Positions 1 through 9,522 of a stretch of 64,000 nucleotides of DNA are shown one piece after another. Under the pieces are notes generated by a model. That model ran no database searches, was not told where the DNA came from, and was given only the letters and a program-made list of their open reading frames with translations. This DNA is from Clostridium acetobutylicum ATCC 824 (lineage in GTDB: Bacteria > Bacillota > Clostridia > Clostridiales > Clostridiaceae). The stretch is taken from NCBI RefSeq assembly GCF_000008765.1, contig NC_003030.1, positions 1,894,001-1,958,000 of the forward strand, in the 5' to 3' direction. Position numbers and translations under genes: made by a program. Every line of letters begins with the position of its first letter. The first letter of the stretch is position 1.

Positions 1-1
1 A

Positions 2-403
2 AAAGAGTCAGGACTTAATTTTGTTGGCAATGTAGAACCAAGAGATGCATCTACTGGTGATGTTGATATATTAGTATGTGATGGATTCGTTGGAAATACT
101 CTTTTAAAAATGTATGAAGGTGTAGCTTTAAATTTATTTAAAATGCTTAAAAGTGAAATTACATCATCTACAAGAGCAAAAGTTGGAGCATTGATGTTAA
201 AACCCGTTCTAAAAGATTTTGCGAAAAAATTTGATTACAGTGAATATGGAGGTTCGCCTTTCCTAGGTTCAAAAGGTATAGTTATAAAAGCTCATGGAAG
301 TTCAAATTCAAAGGCTTTTAAAAATGCAATAAATCAAGCTGTATCTTGTAGTGAAAATAAAATAATAGATAAGATTTCCAGGCAATTAGAAGAGCTAAAT
401 TAA
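2..403 (+). CDS. plsX: PlsX, phosphate acyltransferase (3' part only)
   Basis: The reading frame is open from the window edge, so the 5' end lies upstream. Residues [14 protein letters not shown] and [16 protein letters not shown] match the conserved C-terminal half of PlsX, which makes acyl-phosphate from acyl-ACP for phospholipid synthesis at the membrane. The internal Met at 110 is not the start, because the conserved segment begins before it. The next gene is acpP, whose product carries PlsX's substrate; this plsX-acpP pairing is common in Firmicutes. About 133 residues are visible. Confidence 0.9.
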   Translation, partial: KESGLNFVGNVEPRDASTGDVDILVCDGFVGNTLLKMYEGVALNLFKMLKSEITSSTRAKVGALMLKPVLKDFAKKFDYSEYGGSPFLGSKGIVIKAHGSSNSKAFKNAINQAVSCSENKIIDKISRQLEELN

Positions 404-454
404 ATATTACGAATAATTTAACTGTATAAAGTAATAGAATTTAGTATATAAATA

Positions 455-483
455 TTGACGACAGCAATTATATGTAATATTAT
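455..483 (+). promoter_or_regulatory. sigma-A type promoter of acpP
   Basis: TTGACG at 455-460 and TATTAT at 478-483 are separated by 17 bases, and acpP begins 27 bases downstream. This suggests acpP has its own promoter besides any read-through from plsX. Inferred from sequence only. Confidence 0.6.
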
Positions 484-509
484 CATAATAGAGTTTAGGA
501 GGTGAAAAC

Positions 510-743
510 ATGGTATTTGAAAAAGTTAAGGACATAATAGCAGATCAACTTGGTATTGATGCAACTGAAATAAAAATGGAATCCTCTTTTATTGATGATT
601 TAGGAGCTGATTCTCTTGATATAGTTGAACTGATAATGGCTTTAGAAGAAGAATTTGATATAGAAATGCCTGATGAAGAGGCTGAAAAAGTTTCAAGTGT
701 AGGCGATGTAGTTAATTACATAAAAGCTCATACAGAAGAGTAA
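510..743 (+). CDS. acpP: Acyl carrier protein
   Basis: A 77-residue acidic protein, the normal size for bacterial ACP. The motif [13 protein letters not shown] contains the serine that receives 4'-phosphopantetheine. It carries growing acyl chains in cytosolic type II fatty acid synthesis and donates acyl groups to PlsX, encoded just upstream. A strong AGGAGGTG ribosome binding site sits at about 497-504. A terminator follows directly, so with the promoter at 455 this is probably an abundant single-gene transcript. Confidence 0.98.
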   Translation: MVFEKVKDIIADQLGIDATEIKMESSFIDDLGADSLDIVELIMALEEEFDIEMPDEEAEKVSSVGDVVNYIKAHTEE

Positions 744-746
744 AAG

Positions 747-772
747 AAGTCCCGTTTTATGCGGGACTTTAT
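747..772 (+). terminator. Rho-independent terminator after acpP
   Basis: Arms AAGTCCCG (747-754) and CGGGACTT (762-769) are perfectly complementary around a 7-base loop and start three bases after the acpP stop codon. The T run is short. Confidence 0.8.
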
Positions 773-869
773 ACTTAAAATAAAGTTTATTCTTGAAATT
801 ATTAATTATACATAATGTGTATGTAGATATCTGTAATTTGAAGAATGCACTTATAAGGAGTGAATTTCA

Positions 870-1562
870 ATGGAAGAAGAAAGATTATTAGAGGAACTTG
901 AAAGTAAATTAGGTATAGAATTTCAAAATATAAATCTCCTTGTTACCGCACTTACTCATAGTTCATACGCAAATGAAAATAAGAATGCTGAATATAATGA
1001 AAGGCTTGAATTTTTAGGGGACGCAGTTCTTCAGCTTTCTATATCAGAATACTTCTTTAAGAAGTACCCAACTATATCAGAGGGGGAACTTACCAAAAAG
1101 CGTGCACTTGTTGTTTGTGGTATGTCCCTTCACTCAATAGGGGAAAGATGGCAGCTTGGAAAATATATAAGAATGAGTCATGGTGAGGAGCTTACAGGAG
1201 GGCGTACACGAGTTTCTATTATAGCTGACTGCGTTGAAGCAGTAATTGCTGCTATATATCTAGATAAGGGGTTTGACACTGCTAAAAATTTTATCTTGAG
1301 GGAGTTTGAAGGTACAATACAAAATGCAGTAGAAAACAAAATAATACTTGACTACAAAACGAGACTTCAGGAAATTCTTCAGTCAAAAGGAAAAACTGAT
1401 ATAAAATACACTCTTGTAAGGCACGAAGGTCCACCTCACAGAAGAAAGTTCTTTGTTAATTTGAATTTTGATAATGATGTTAAAAGTACTGGTGAGGGAT
1501 ACACAAAAAAAGATGCAGAACAAGATGCTGCATGTAAAGCATTGAAAGGATTGGATAATTAA
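870..1562 (+). CDS. rnc: Ribonuclease III
   Basis: The 230-residue protein has the RNase III signature NERLEFLGDAVL near residues 43-54, with catalytic Glu47 and Asp51. The second catalytic pair is Asp120/Glu123 in IADCVEA. A double-stranded RNA-binding domain occupies about residues 158-228. It cleaves double-stranded RNA in rRNA and mRNA maturation. The RBS AAGGAG lies at about 855. It abuts the following radical-SAM gene without a spacer and lies two genes upstream of spoVS and four upstream of smc; the rnc-smc-ftsY order is conserved in Firmicutes. Confidence 0.97.
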   Translation: MEEERLLEELESKLGIEFQNINLLVTALTHSSYANENKNAEYNERLEFLGDAVLQLSISEYFFKKYPTISEGELTKKRALVVCGMSLHSIGERWQLGKYIRMSHGEELTGGRTRVSIIADCVEAVIAAIYLDKGFDTAKNFILREFEGTIQNAVENKIILDYKTRLQEILQSKGKTDIKYTLVRHEGPPHRRKFFVNLNFDNDVKSTGEGYTKKDAEQDAACKALKGLDN

Positions 1563-2639
1563 ATGGGCAAATCTCACTATATAATACCTATTTTTGTTCC
1601 ACATGAAGGATGTCCGCATGACTGTGTATTTTGCAATCAGAACACCATTACTGGTGAGGAAAGCAAAGTTAATGGTGACTATGTAAAAAGTACTGTAGAG
1701 GATTACCTAGATACTATTCCTAATAAGAGTGCAACTATAGAAATATCCTTTTTTGGTGGAACCTTTACTGCGATAAACATAGAAAAGCAAAAGGAGCTTC
1801 TTTCTGTTGCAAGGCATTATAAGGAAATAGGTAAAATTAAATATATAAGATTGTCAACCAGACCTGATTATATAGATGATGAAATACTTACCAATCTAAA
1901 AAATTATTCCGTTGATATAATAGAACTTGGTGTACAGTCACTTGATAGTGAAGTCCTTTTAAAATCAGGAAGAGGTCATACTAAAGAAGATGTAGTAAAA
2001 GCATCTAGGCTTATAAAGAAATATGGTTTTACTCTAGGCCATCAGATAATGCTTGGTTTACCCGGTGATAATGCTGAAAAGGACATAGAAACCACAAGGA
2101 AAGTAATTTGTATGAAGCCAAATATATGTAGAATTTATCCAGCGCTTGTAATAAAGGATACGGCAATGGAGAAAATGTATAATAGGGGTATATATAAGCC
2201 CTACGATATTGAAGAGTGCGTTGAAATTAGCAAGATTGTTTTTGGTATGCTTTTTGCAAATGATATTGAAGTTATAAGAATTGGACTTCAACCTACAGAA
2301 GAGATAAATACTGACGGTGAGTTAGTAGCAGGTCCATTTCATCCTGCATTTAGAGAGCTTGTTGAAGGAAGTATTATGAATGAAATGATTTTTGATAACT
2401 TAAAGGAATGTGAATCAAATACTGTGGATATATACTTAAATCCAAAAGATATATCGAAGTTGTATTCAAATAAGAAGACCTTTTTTTACAGTATGAAAGA
2501 TAAGTTGAATAATTTAAGAATTAATGTTATTCAGAATCCAGAGGTGGAAAAAGATACTTTAAAGATGAATTTTGACGATAATTGTAAAATAGTATCAAAA
2601 TATGAATACTTAAAAGTAAAATACAAAGAAGGAAAATAA
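1563..2639 (+). CDS. Radical SAM protein, Elp3-like
   Basis: A 358-residue protein with an N-terminal CxxxCxxC cluster (Cys17, Cys21, Cys24 in GCPHDCVFCNQ) that binds the 4Fe-4S centre used to cleave S-adenosylmethionine. FFGGTFTAI and the GLPG segment fit the Elp3/coproporphyrinogen-oxidase-like radical SAM group, with an additional C-terminal domain. The ATG follows the rnc stop directly, so translation is probably coupled. I do not know the substrate; tRNA modification is possible by family resemblance. No acetyltransferase domain is evident, unlike true Elp3. Confidence 0.75.
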   Translation: MGKSHYIIPIFVPHEGCPHDCVFCNQNTITGEESKVNGDYVKSTVEDYLDTIPNKSATIEISFFGGTFTAINIEKQKELLSVARHYKEIGKIKYIRLSTRPDYIDDEILTNLKNYSVDIIELGVQSLDSEVLLKSGRGHTKEDVVKASRLIKKYGFTLGHQIMLGLPGDNAEKDIETTRKVICMKPNICRIYPALVIKDTAMEKMYNRGIYKPYDIEECVEISKIVFGMLFANDIEVIRIGLQPTEEINTDGELVAGPFHPAFRELVEGSIMNEMIFDNLKECESNTVDIYLNPKDISKLYSNKKTFFYSMKDKLNNLRINVIQNPEVEKDTLKMNFDDNCKIVSKYEYLKVKYKEGK

Positions 2640-2695
2640 AGTATTTTATAGAATATATAACCTCGTAAACTAATTTTATTGGGGGTATATATTTT

Positions 2696-2956
2696 ATGGA
2701 AGTATTAAAAGTATCAGCTAAATCTCAACCTAAATCCGTAGCAGGTGCATTAGCAGCAGTTCTTAGAAATAGTAATTCTGCTGAAGTACAGGCGGTAGGA
2801 GCTGGAGCTATAAATCAAGCAGTAAAAGCCATAGCAATAACTAGAGGATTTGTAGCTCCTAATGGAATTGATCTTGTTGTTGTTCCAGCCTTTGCTGAAA
2901 TATCTATTGAAGGCGAAGATAGAACAGCAATAAAATTTATAGTTGAATCAAGATAG
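2696..2956 (+). CDS. spoVS: Stage V sporulation protein S
   Basis: The 86-residue protein has the typical SpoVS sequence, including SVAGALAAVLR near the start, VGAGAINQAVKAIAI in the middle and AFAEISIEGEDRTAI near the end, at the usual family length. SpoVS is a small Alba-like protein that affects spore coat and cortex assembly in Bacillus, so it supports a spore-forming host. The GGGGG RBS lies at about 2680. A terminator immediately follows, and 56 bases separate it from the gene before, so it is probably transcribed on its own. Confidence 0.95.
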   Translation: MEVLKVSAKSQPKSVAGALAAVLRNSNSAEVQAVGAGAINQAVKAIAITRGFVAPNGIDLVVVPAFAEISIEGEDRTAIKFIVESR

Positions 2957-2958
2957 AG

Positions 2959-2986
2959 AAAAACCGTGTTATCACGGTTTTTTATT
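2959..2986 (+). terminator. Terminator after spoVS
   Basis: AAACCGTG (2961-2968) pairs with CACGGTTT (2973-2980) around a TTAT loop, followed by more T residues. It begins just after the spoVS stop codon. Confidence 0.85.
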
Positions 2987-3056
2987 GAATTTTTTTATAA
3001 ATTAATATAAACTTATAGTGTTTACATTTTTAAATTTTATGAAAGGAAGATACGTT

Positions 3057-3158
3057 ATGAGAAAAGCAACAAGAGAAAAAGCAACAAAGGTTCTTGCTTG
3101 CATAATTGTGCTTGCCATGATTATTGGATTGTTTGAAGGATTTATCTTTAGAAGTTAA
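3057..3158 (+). CDS. 33-residue predicted single-pass membrane protein
   Basis: The ATG at 3057 is preceded by GAAAGGAAG. The product has a basic head (MRKATREKATK), one hydrophobic segment at about residues 12-26 and the tail FEGFIFRS. It ends 14 bases before smc, so it could be co-transcribed with it. It resembles the very small DUF4044-type membrane proteins of Firmicutes in size and layout, but I cannot confirm membership. A plausible RBS, a proper basic-hydrophobic pattern and a position between a terminator and smc support a real gene. Function unknown. Confidence 0.6.
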   Translation: MRKATREKATKVLACIIVLAMIIGLFEGFIFRS

Positions 3159-3172
3159 AAAGGAGTGCTTTT

Positions 3173-6100
3173 ATGTTTCTTAAATCCATTGAAATACGAG
3201 GCTTTAAATCTTTTGCCGATAAGACAGATTTGATTTTCAAAAATGGTATAACTGCTGTTGTTGGTCCTAATGGAAGTGGAAAAAGTAACATTTCAGATGC
3301 TGTGCTGTGGGTTCTTGGAGAACAAAGTGTTAAGAACTTAAGAGGCGGTAAAATGGAGGATGTAATATTTGCAGGAACCCAATACAGAAAATCAGTTGGA
3401 CTAGCTCAAGTATCTTTGATTCTTGACAATTCAGACAAACAACTTAATCTTGATTATTCTGAAGTTACTGTAAGCAGAAGATTATATCGATCTGGAGACA
3501 GTGAATATTATATAAATAATACTAAATGCAGACTTAAAGATATACAAGAATTATTTATGGATACTGGTATCGGTAAGGAAGGATACTCCATAATTGGTCA
3601 AGGTAAAATTGAAGCTGTTTTAAGCGGAAAACCAGAGGAGAGAAGAGCCCTTTTAGAAGAAGCAGCAGGTATAGTCAAGTTCAAGACTAGAAAAGTAGAT
3701 GCTGAGAAAAAACTTGAAAACACTAATCAAAATTTAGTGAGGATAAATGATATTTTAAGAACTTATGAAGAAAGATTAGAACCACTTAGAATAGAAAGTG
3801 AAAAAGCTAAAAGGTTTGTGGAATTATCAGATGAACTTAAAACAAAGGAAATAAACACCATTATATATTCAATTGACAATATAGATTACAGAATTAATGA
3901 TTTGAAACAAAAAATGGCTGATTTGAAGCTATCTATTGATGAAAATGTTAAAGATAAAGAAAAAATTTCTTTAGAATTAAAGGTGGCTACTGAAAGCTTG
4001 GATGAGTTTGATGCTAAATATTCTAGTAATAAAACAAAATACTATGAGAGTAAATCTGAGCATCAAAAAATACTTTCAGAGATAGAATTATTAAAAGAAA
4101 AAACAAGTAACTCAGATGTGGCTAAAAATAAACTCTATAAAGAAATTGAAGATTTGGATAACAGCATCGTAAATCTAAAAAGTAGATACGAGATTCAATT
4201 AAAAACATTAACAGAAGACAAAAATTACAATAAAGAGTTATTAAGTAAGATAAACAAAAGTGAAGAAAAGAAGAAAAATATTGATGGACTTATTGAAGAG
4301 TGGGAAAAGTCAATAAAACAGTATAAAAATGATGCTATAGACATAATCAGTACTATTTCTCAAAATAATAATGAGGTTGTAATATTAAAAAAAGAAATTG
4401 AAAGTAATGAATCAAAGCTGGAAAGCATAAAAAGGGCTGGAGAAGGATATTCTAAGTCCTTAAAAATAAATGAGGTTACAAAAAACACACTGAGTGAAGA
4501 GCTAGTAAAAATCAATGATAAAATAAGTGGATATGAAAATCAAATAAGAGAAAATAGAAGCAAAATATCAAAATTGAATAGAATCATATCTGATGAGGAA
4601 AAATTAAACAGAGAGTTAAATTCTAAGTCTAATAAGTTAGAAGCTAATAAAAATATGCTTATCAATCTCGAGAAGCAGTATGAGGGATATAATAGGTCTG
4701 TTAAAAATCTTATGCAGCATGTTACAAAGGGCTTTGTTGATGTAAAACCTGAGAGTTCATTTGTACTTGGAGAAGTTATAAAAGTAAAAAAGGAATTTGA
4801 AACTGCTGTTGAGATATCACTCGGGGCTGCTATATCTGACATTATAACTCTAGATGATAACATTGCAAAAAAACTTATAAACTATTTAAAATCTAAAAAT
4901 CTAGGAAGAGCCACTTTTTTGCCTCTTAATATTATAAAGGGTAGGAAATTAAATATTTCTGATGCTACTAGGCATGAAAAAGGTTTTATAGGCATAGCAA
5001 GTGAACTTATAGATTATGACAGTACGTTTTTGCCTGCAGTTAATTATGTACTTGGAAGAACTGTAATTGTAGATAATATGGATAGTGCACTTAAGATTGC
5101 AAAATTAAATTCATATTCATTTAAAATAGTAACCTTAACAGGAGAGGTTGTAAATCCAGGAGGTTCACTTACAGGAGGAAGTACATATTCAAAGGCAGCA
5201 AGCATAATAGGTAGAAAAAGAGAAATTGAAGAGTTAAATCTAGAGCTTAATAATGTATCTCAAGCATTGGAGCAGTCTTCAAATAAAATAATTGAAAATA
5301 AGAAAGTTGTAAAAGAACTAGATAACCTTTGCCTTGATTTAACAGACACAATCCATGGAGAAAAAATAGAACTTACAAAAATCAAGGAAAGATTAAAGTC
5401 CATAGACATTGAAAGTGAAAAATTAAATAAAAGCTATAATACCTCTGTTGGTGAAATAGGCTTCATTAAGGAAAAAATAAATAAGCATTTAGAAAAACTC
5501 AAAGTAAAAGAGGAAGAAAATAAAGCTTTAAAGTTAAGAGAAGCCAATAACAATAATTTAATAGATGAATTAGAGAGAAAGCTAAAGGATGAAAATTCTA
5601 AAGTTTTAAATTTAAATGAAGAAATAATGTCTATGAAGGTAGATAAAGCAAAAAGTGATGAGATGCTTATGTCTTCAACTAGAGAAATTGAAAGATACAA
5701 GGTTGAAATGCATAACATGGAAAATAAGAAAATAAGCCTAAAAAATGAGATTGACGATTTTGAAAATCAAGTCAAGATTCTAAAAAATAAAATTGAGTAT
5801 AATAACGGTAAGGTAGTTCAAATAAAACAGGTAATTGAAGAACTTGAAAATTCCTTTAAGGATAGCGAAGTAGAAAGATCTAAATTAAAGGGAAACATAG
5901 AAAACAAGAGAAATTCTCTTCAAGGTATAAACTTAGTTTTACAAAAATTAGAGACAGAAAAGCATAGGTATGAGATAAATTTAGCCAAAATTGAAACAGA
6001 AAGTGAAAATCTCTATGAAAGATTAAACAGCGATTTTAAATTAACTTATTCTGAGGCAGCTGAGTTTAAAGAAGAAATTGAAGAGATGATAAGTTATAAG

Positions 6101-6748
6101 AAAAAAATAGATGAGTTAAAAAGAGAAATAAATAAAATGGGAGTAGTAAATGTGGCTAGTATTGAGGAATACAAAGAAGTTAAAGAAAAATACACATTTA
6201 TGAATTCTCAAAAGGAAGATTTAGATAACGCTAAGGATGAACTTATACGTGTTATAGAAGAGATGACTTCAAAAATGAGAACTGTGTTTAATGAAAACTT
6301 TAAGAAGCTAAATGAGAATTTTAAAATTACATTTAGAGATCTTTTTAAAGGTGGAAATGCAGATCTTATATTAAGTGGAGATGATGAATTAAACAGCAGT
6401 ATAGAAATAAATGTTGAGCCTCCAGGTAAAAAACTTCAAAATATAAATTTGATGTCCGGAGGAGAAAAGGGTCTTTCAGCTATAGCGCTTTTATTTGCTA
6501 TATTAAAAATGAAACCTACTCCTTTTTGTATACTTGATGAAATTGAGGCAGCACTTGATGATGCAAATGTGGCACGATATGCAGAATTTTTGAGAAGATT
6601 TTCTGAGAACACTCAATTTATTGTAATCACTCACAGAAAAGGTACCATGGAAGCAAGTGACGTACTTTATGGTGTTACAATGGAGGAAAAAGGTGTTTCA
6701 AAGGTTATATCATTGGACTTAGATAGTGATAGAGAAAACGTAAGTTAA
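3173..6748 (+). CDS. smc: Chromosome segregation ATPase SMC
   Basis: The 1191-residue protein has the full SMC layout. The Walker A GPNGSGKSN is at residues 31-39. Long charged coiled coils run from about 165 to 500 and 680 to 1000, either side of a hinge containing GEVVNPGGSLTGG. The C-terminal ABC signature LMSGGEKGLSA and the Walker B CILDEIEAALDD follow. SMC dimers with ScpA/ScpB compact and segregate the chromosome. The RBS AAAGGAG is at about 3158-3164. Length is normal and no lesion is seen. ftsY follows 29 bases later. Confidence 0.98.
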   Translation: MFLKSIEIRGFKSFADKTDLIFKNGITAVVGPNGSGKSNISDAVLWVLGEQSVKNLRGGKMEDVIFAGTQYRKSVGLAQVSLILDNSDKQLNLDYSEVTVSRRLYRSGDSEYYINNTKCRLKDIQELFMDTGIGKEGYSIIGQGKIEAVLSGKPEERRALLEEAAGIVKFKTRKVDAEKKLENTNQNLVRINDILRTYEERLEPLRIESEKAKRFVELSDELKTKEINTIIYSIDNIDYRINDLKQKMADLKLSIDENVKDKEKISLELKVATESLDEFDAKYSSNKTKYYESKSEHQKILSEIELLKEKTSNSDVAKNKLYKEIEDLDNSIVNLKSRYEIQLKTLTEDKNYNKELLSKINKSEEKKKNIDGLIEEWEKSIKQYKNDAIDIISTISQNNNEVVILKKEIESNESKLESIKRAGEGYSKSLKINEVTKNTLSEELVKINDKISGYENQIRENRSKISKLNRIISDEEKLNRELNSKSNKLEANKNMLINLEKQYEGYNRSVKNLMQHVTKGFVDVKPESSFVLGEVIKVKKEFETAVEISLGAAISDIITLDDNIAKKLINYLKSKNLGRATFLPLNIIKGRKLNISDATRHEKGFIGIASELIDYDSTFLPAVNYVLGRTVIVDNMDSALKIAKLNSYSFKIVTLTGEVVNPGGSLTGGSTYSKAASIIGRKREIEELNLELNNVSQALEQSSNKIIENKKVVKELDNLCLDLTDTIHGEKIELTKIKERLKSIDIESEKLNKSYNTSVGEIGFIKEKINKHLEKLKVKEEENKALKLREANNNNLIDELERKLKDENSKVLNLNEEIMSMKVDKAKSDEMLMSSTREIERYKVEMHNMENKKISLKNEIDDFENQVKILKNKIEYNNGKVVQIKQVIEELENSFKDSEVERSKLKGNIENKRNSLQGINLVLQKLETEKHRYEINLAKIETESENLYERLNSDFKLTYSEAAEFKEEIEEMISYKKKIDELKREINKMGVVNVASIEEYKEVKEKYTFMNSQKEDLDNAKDELIRVIEEMTSKMRTVFNENFKKLNENFKITFRDLFKGGNADLILSGDDELNSSIEINVEPPGKKLQNINLMSGGEKGLSAIALLFAILKMKPTPFCILDEIEAALDDANVARYAEFLRRFSENTQFIVITHRKGTMEASDVLYGVTMEEKGVSKVISLDLDSDRENVS

Positions 6749-6777
6749 AATAATTGTATTTACAGGAAGGTGAAAAT

Positions 6778-7689
6778 ATGTTAGGTAACTTTTTTGATAA
6801 ACTTAAAAATGGTCTTTCAAAAACAAAGAACAATCTTACAAGTAAGATAAGTGATGTCTTAACATCTACAGTAACTATAGATGATGATTTATATGATGAG
6901 CTAGAAGAAATTCTTATAACTTCAGATATAGGAGTAGAAACATCTTTGTACATAATAGATAAGCTTAAAGAAAAAATAAAAGAAAACAAGGTAAAAGACC
7001 CATCACTTGTAAATGACTGTTTAAAAGAAGTTATAAAAGATATCCTTGGTGATAAAAAGGGAAGCTTGATGCCAAAACAAATTCCCGAAACAATATTAGT
7101 TGTAGGAGTAAATGGTGTAGGAAAAACCACTTCTATTGGTAAAATTTCTTCAAGACTTAAGTCTCAAAATTTAAAGGTAATAATGGCAGCTGCCGATACA
7201 TTTAGAGCAGCGGCTATAGATCAACTTGAGGTTTGGAGTAAAAGAGCCAATGTAGATATAATAAAGCATCAGGAGGGGTCTGACCCAGCAGCTGTGGTTT
7301 TTGATGCTATTGAGGCAGCTAAAGCTAGAAAAGCTGATGTATTAATATGTGATACTGCTGGAAGACTTCATAATAAAAAGAATCTTATGAATGAGCTTGA
7401 AAAGATAAATAGAATTATTGATAGAGAGTTTAGTCAAAGTACAAGAAGAACATTACTTGTACTTGATGCTACAACAGGGCAAAATGCAGTTATTCAAGCA
7501 AAACAATTCATGGAGGTTTGTAAGGTAGATGGTATAGTTCTAACAAAATTAGATGGTACGGCTAAAGGCGGTATTGTTATTTTTATAAAACATCAACTTG
7601 ATATACCTGTTGAATTTGTTGGGGTAGGAGAAGGAATTGATGACCTTCAGGAATTCAATCCATCGGATTTTGTAGAAGCTTTATTTTAG
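6778..7689 (+). CDS. ftsY: Signal recognition particle receptor FtsY
   Basis: I chose the ATG at 6778 because AGGAAGGTG lies just ahead of it; an upstream ATG at 6754 has no RBS. The 303-residue protein has an N domain followed by a GTPase domain with G1 GVNGVGKTT (residues 110-118), CDTAGRL and TKLDGTAKGG. It docks ribosome-SRP complexes at the membrane together with Ffh, encoded two genes downstream. The N-terminal acidic A domain is nearly absent, as is usual in Gram-positives. A terminator follows. Confidence 0.97.
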   Translation: MLGNFFDKLKNGLSKTKNNLTSKISDVLTSTVTIDDDLYDELEEILITSDIGVETSLYIIDKLKEKIKENKVKDPSLVNDCLKEVIKDILGDKKGSLMPKQIPETILVVGVNGVGKTTSIGKISSRLKSQNLKVIMAAADTFRAAAIDQLEVWSKRANVDIIKHQEGSDPAAVVFDAIEAAKARKADVLICDTAGRLHNKKNLMNELEKINRIIDREFSQSTRRTLLVLDATTGQNAVIQAKQFMEVCKVDGIVLTKLDGTAKGGIVIFIKHQLDIPVEFVGVGEGIDDLQEFNPSDFVEALF

Positions 7690-7692
7690 TAT

Positions 7693-7735
7693 AAAGAGTG
7701 TTAAGTAAAAGTACTTGACACTCTTTGCGTTTTTT
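7693..7735 (+). terminator. Terminator after ftsY
   Basis: A 15-base arm at 7693-7707 pairs with 7712-7726, including one G-U pair, around a 4-base loop. A GCG then a T6 run follows. It separates ftsY from ylxM-ffh. Confidence 0.85.
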
Positions 7736-7766
7736 GATATGATATTATCATTGGTCGGTGGTTTGA

Positions 7767-8117
7767 ATGGAAGAAAGAATATATTTGTCAATGCTTTTAA
7801 GCACTTATGGCAGTCTACTTACAGAAAAGCAAGTGAATGTCATGAGATTATATTATGACGATGATTTATCCATGCCGGAGATAGCAGAATTAAACAATAC
7901 TACAAGGCAAGCTATACATGATTTAATAAAAAGATGTCATAAAATGCTTTTAAACTATGAAAATAAACTTAAACTTGTAGAAAAGTATAAAAGAAATGAA
8001 GATATAAAGAAAGACATTAAGGACAAACTTTATATTTTGAAAGATAAAATTCAAGATAAAGATAATGTTCAGTTAATTGATGAAATTGAAAAAGATATAA
8101 ATTCTTTTAGTATATAA
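7767..8117 (+). CDS. ylxM: YlxM/UPF0122 helix-turn-helix protein
   Basis: The 116-residue protein has a sigma-70 region-4-like helix-turn-helix: LTEKQVNVMRLYYDDDLSMP followed by EIAELNNTTRQAIHDLIKRC at about residues 18-57. A charged helical tail follows. YlxM family members sit directly upstream of ffh, as here (18-base gap), and in streptococci the homologue promotes SRP function. The ATG lies after GGTCGGTGG. It is likely co-transcribed with ffh. Confidence 0.9.
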   Translation: MEERIYLSMLLSTYGSLLTEKQVNVMRLYYDDDLSMPEIAELNNTTRQAIHDLIKRCHKMLLNYENKLKLVEKYKRNEDIKKDIKDKLYILKDKIQDKDNVQLIDEIEKDINSFSI

Positions 8118-8135
8118 AACGGGGAGGGATTTTAC

Positions 8136-9485
8136 ATGGCTTTCGAGGGATTATCTACAAAATTACAAGCAGCAATGAAAAAACTCAGAGGAAAAGGTAA
8201 ACTTTCTGAAAAAGACATAAAAGATGCTATGAGAGAAGTTAAGCTTGCTCTTTTAGAAGCAGATGTTAACTACAAAATAGTTAAGAACTTTGTTAAAGTA
8301 GTAGGAGAAAAGTGTCTAGGTAATGAAGTTATGGAAAGTCTTACTCCTGGGCAGCAAGTTATAAAAATAGTTAATGAAGAGTTAACTAACCTCATGGGTA
8401 AAGAGGAAAGCAAAATAGAATTTGAGGAAAATGGAATTACTGTTATAATGGCAGTTGGACTTCAAGGTGCAGGAAAAACCACTATGTGTGGAAAGCTTTC
8501 TCTTAGTTTAAAGAAAAAAAATAAAAAGCCACTTCTTGTTGCATGTGATATATATAGACCAGCAGCTATAAAGCAGTTAGAGGTAGTTGGAAAGTCAATA
8601 GATGTCCCTGTTTTTTCTATGGGGGATAAGGTTAATCCTGTTGATATTTCAAAGGCTGCAATGAAGCATGCTAAAGAAAATGGTTTAAATGTAGTTATAA
8701 TAGATACTGCGGGAAGACTTCATATTGATGATCAGCTTATGAATGAACTTGAGAACATAAAAAGTGAAGTTAATCCTAAGGAAATTTTGCTTGTTGTTGA
8801 TTCTATGACAGGTCAAGATGCAGTAAATGTTGCTGAAAGCTTTGATAATAAGCTTGAACTTACTGGTGTTGTGCTTACTAAACTTGATGGTGATACAAGA
8901 GGTGGTGCTGCACTTTCAATAAGAGAAATGACTGGAAAACCTATAAAATATGTGGGTTTGGGTGAGAAGATGAATGATATTGAGATCTTTCATCCTGATA
9001 GAATGGCATCAAGAATACTTGGTATGGGTGATGTTTTAACACTTATAGAAAAGGCTCAGTCTGCTATTGATGAGAAGCAAGCAAAAGAGCTTGGTGACAG
9101 AATGCTCAGCCAGGAATTTAATTTTGATGATTTTCTTCAAGCTTTTGAGCAAATGAAAAAGTTAGGACCTATAGGTAAGCTTCTTGAAATGGTTCCAGGT
9201 TTTAATAGTAGTATGCTTAAGGGTGTTGATTTGTCAAAAAACGAAGGTGAAATGAAAAAGTATGAGGCCATTATAAAATCGATGACTGCTAAGGAGAGAA
9301 AAAATCCATCACTTATAACTTCTACAGCTTCGAGGAAAAGAAGAATAGCTCTTGGATCAGGTACTACGGTTCAAGAAGTAAACAAAATACTTAAAAACTT
9401 CGAGCAAATGAAGAAGATGATGAAGCAGTTTAAAGGAAATAAGTTTTCTAAAAAAGGGTTATTTGGTGGGAAAATGCCTTTTTAG
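8136..9485 (+). CDS. ffh: Signal recognition particle protein Ffh
   Basis: The 449-residue SRP54 homologue has an N domain, a GTPase domain with G1 GLQGAGKTT (residues 108-116), the DTAGRL motif and TKLDGDTRGG, and a methionine-rich M domain at about 300-430 that binds signal peptides and the SRP RNA. A GGGGAGGG RBS precedes it. It acts in the cytosol and pairs with FtsY, encoded upstream. Length and motifs are normal. The ffh-rpsP adjacency is conserved in Firmicutes. Confidence 0.98.
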   Translation: MAFEGLSTKLQAAMKKLRGKGKLSEKDIKDAMREVKLALLEADVNYKIVKNFVKVVGEKCLGNEVMESLTPGQQVIKIVNEELTNLMGKEESKIEFEENGITVIMAVGLQGAGKTTMCGKLSLSLKKKNKKPLLVACDIYRPAAIKQLEVVGKSIDVPVFSMGDKVNPVDISKAAMKHAKENGLNVVIIDTAGRLHIDDQLMNELENIKSEVNPKEILLVVDSMTGQDAVNVAESFDNKLELTGVVLTKLDGDTRGGAALSIREMTGKPIKYVGLGEKMNDIEIFHPDRMASRILGMGDVLTLIEKAQSAIDEKQAKELGDRMLSQEFNFDDFLQAFEQMKKLGPIGKLLEMVPGFNSSMLKGVDLSKNEGEMKKYEAIIKSMTAKERKNPSLITSTASRKRRIALGSGTTVQEVNKILKNFEQMKKMMKQFKGNKFSKKGLFGGKMPF

Positions 9486-9522
9486 TAGATAAATAAGTTA
9501 TTCTTTGAAGGAGGTGAACACA

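Noticed and set aside
6705-7130. A 141-codon minus-strand frame over the smc-ftsY junction.
   Set aside because: Shadow of ftsY, no supporting RBS or homology.
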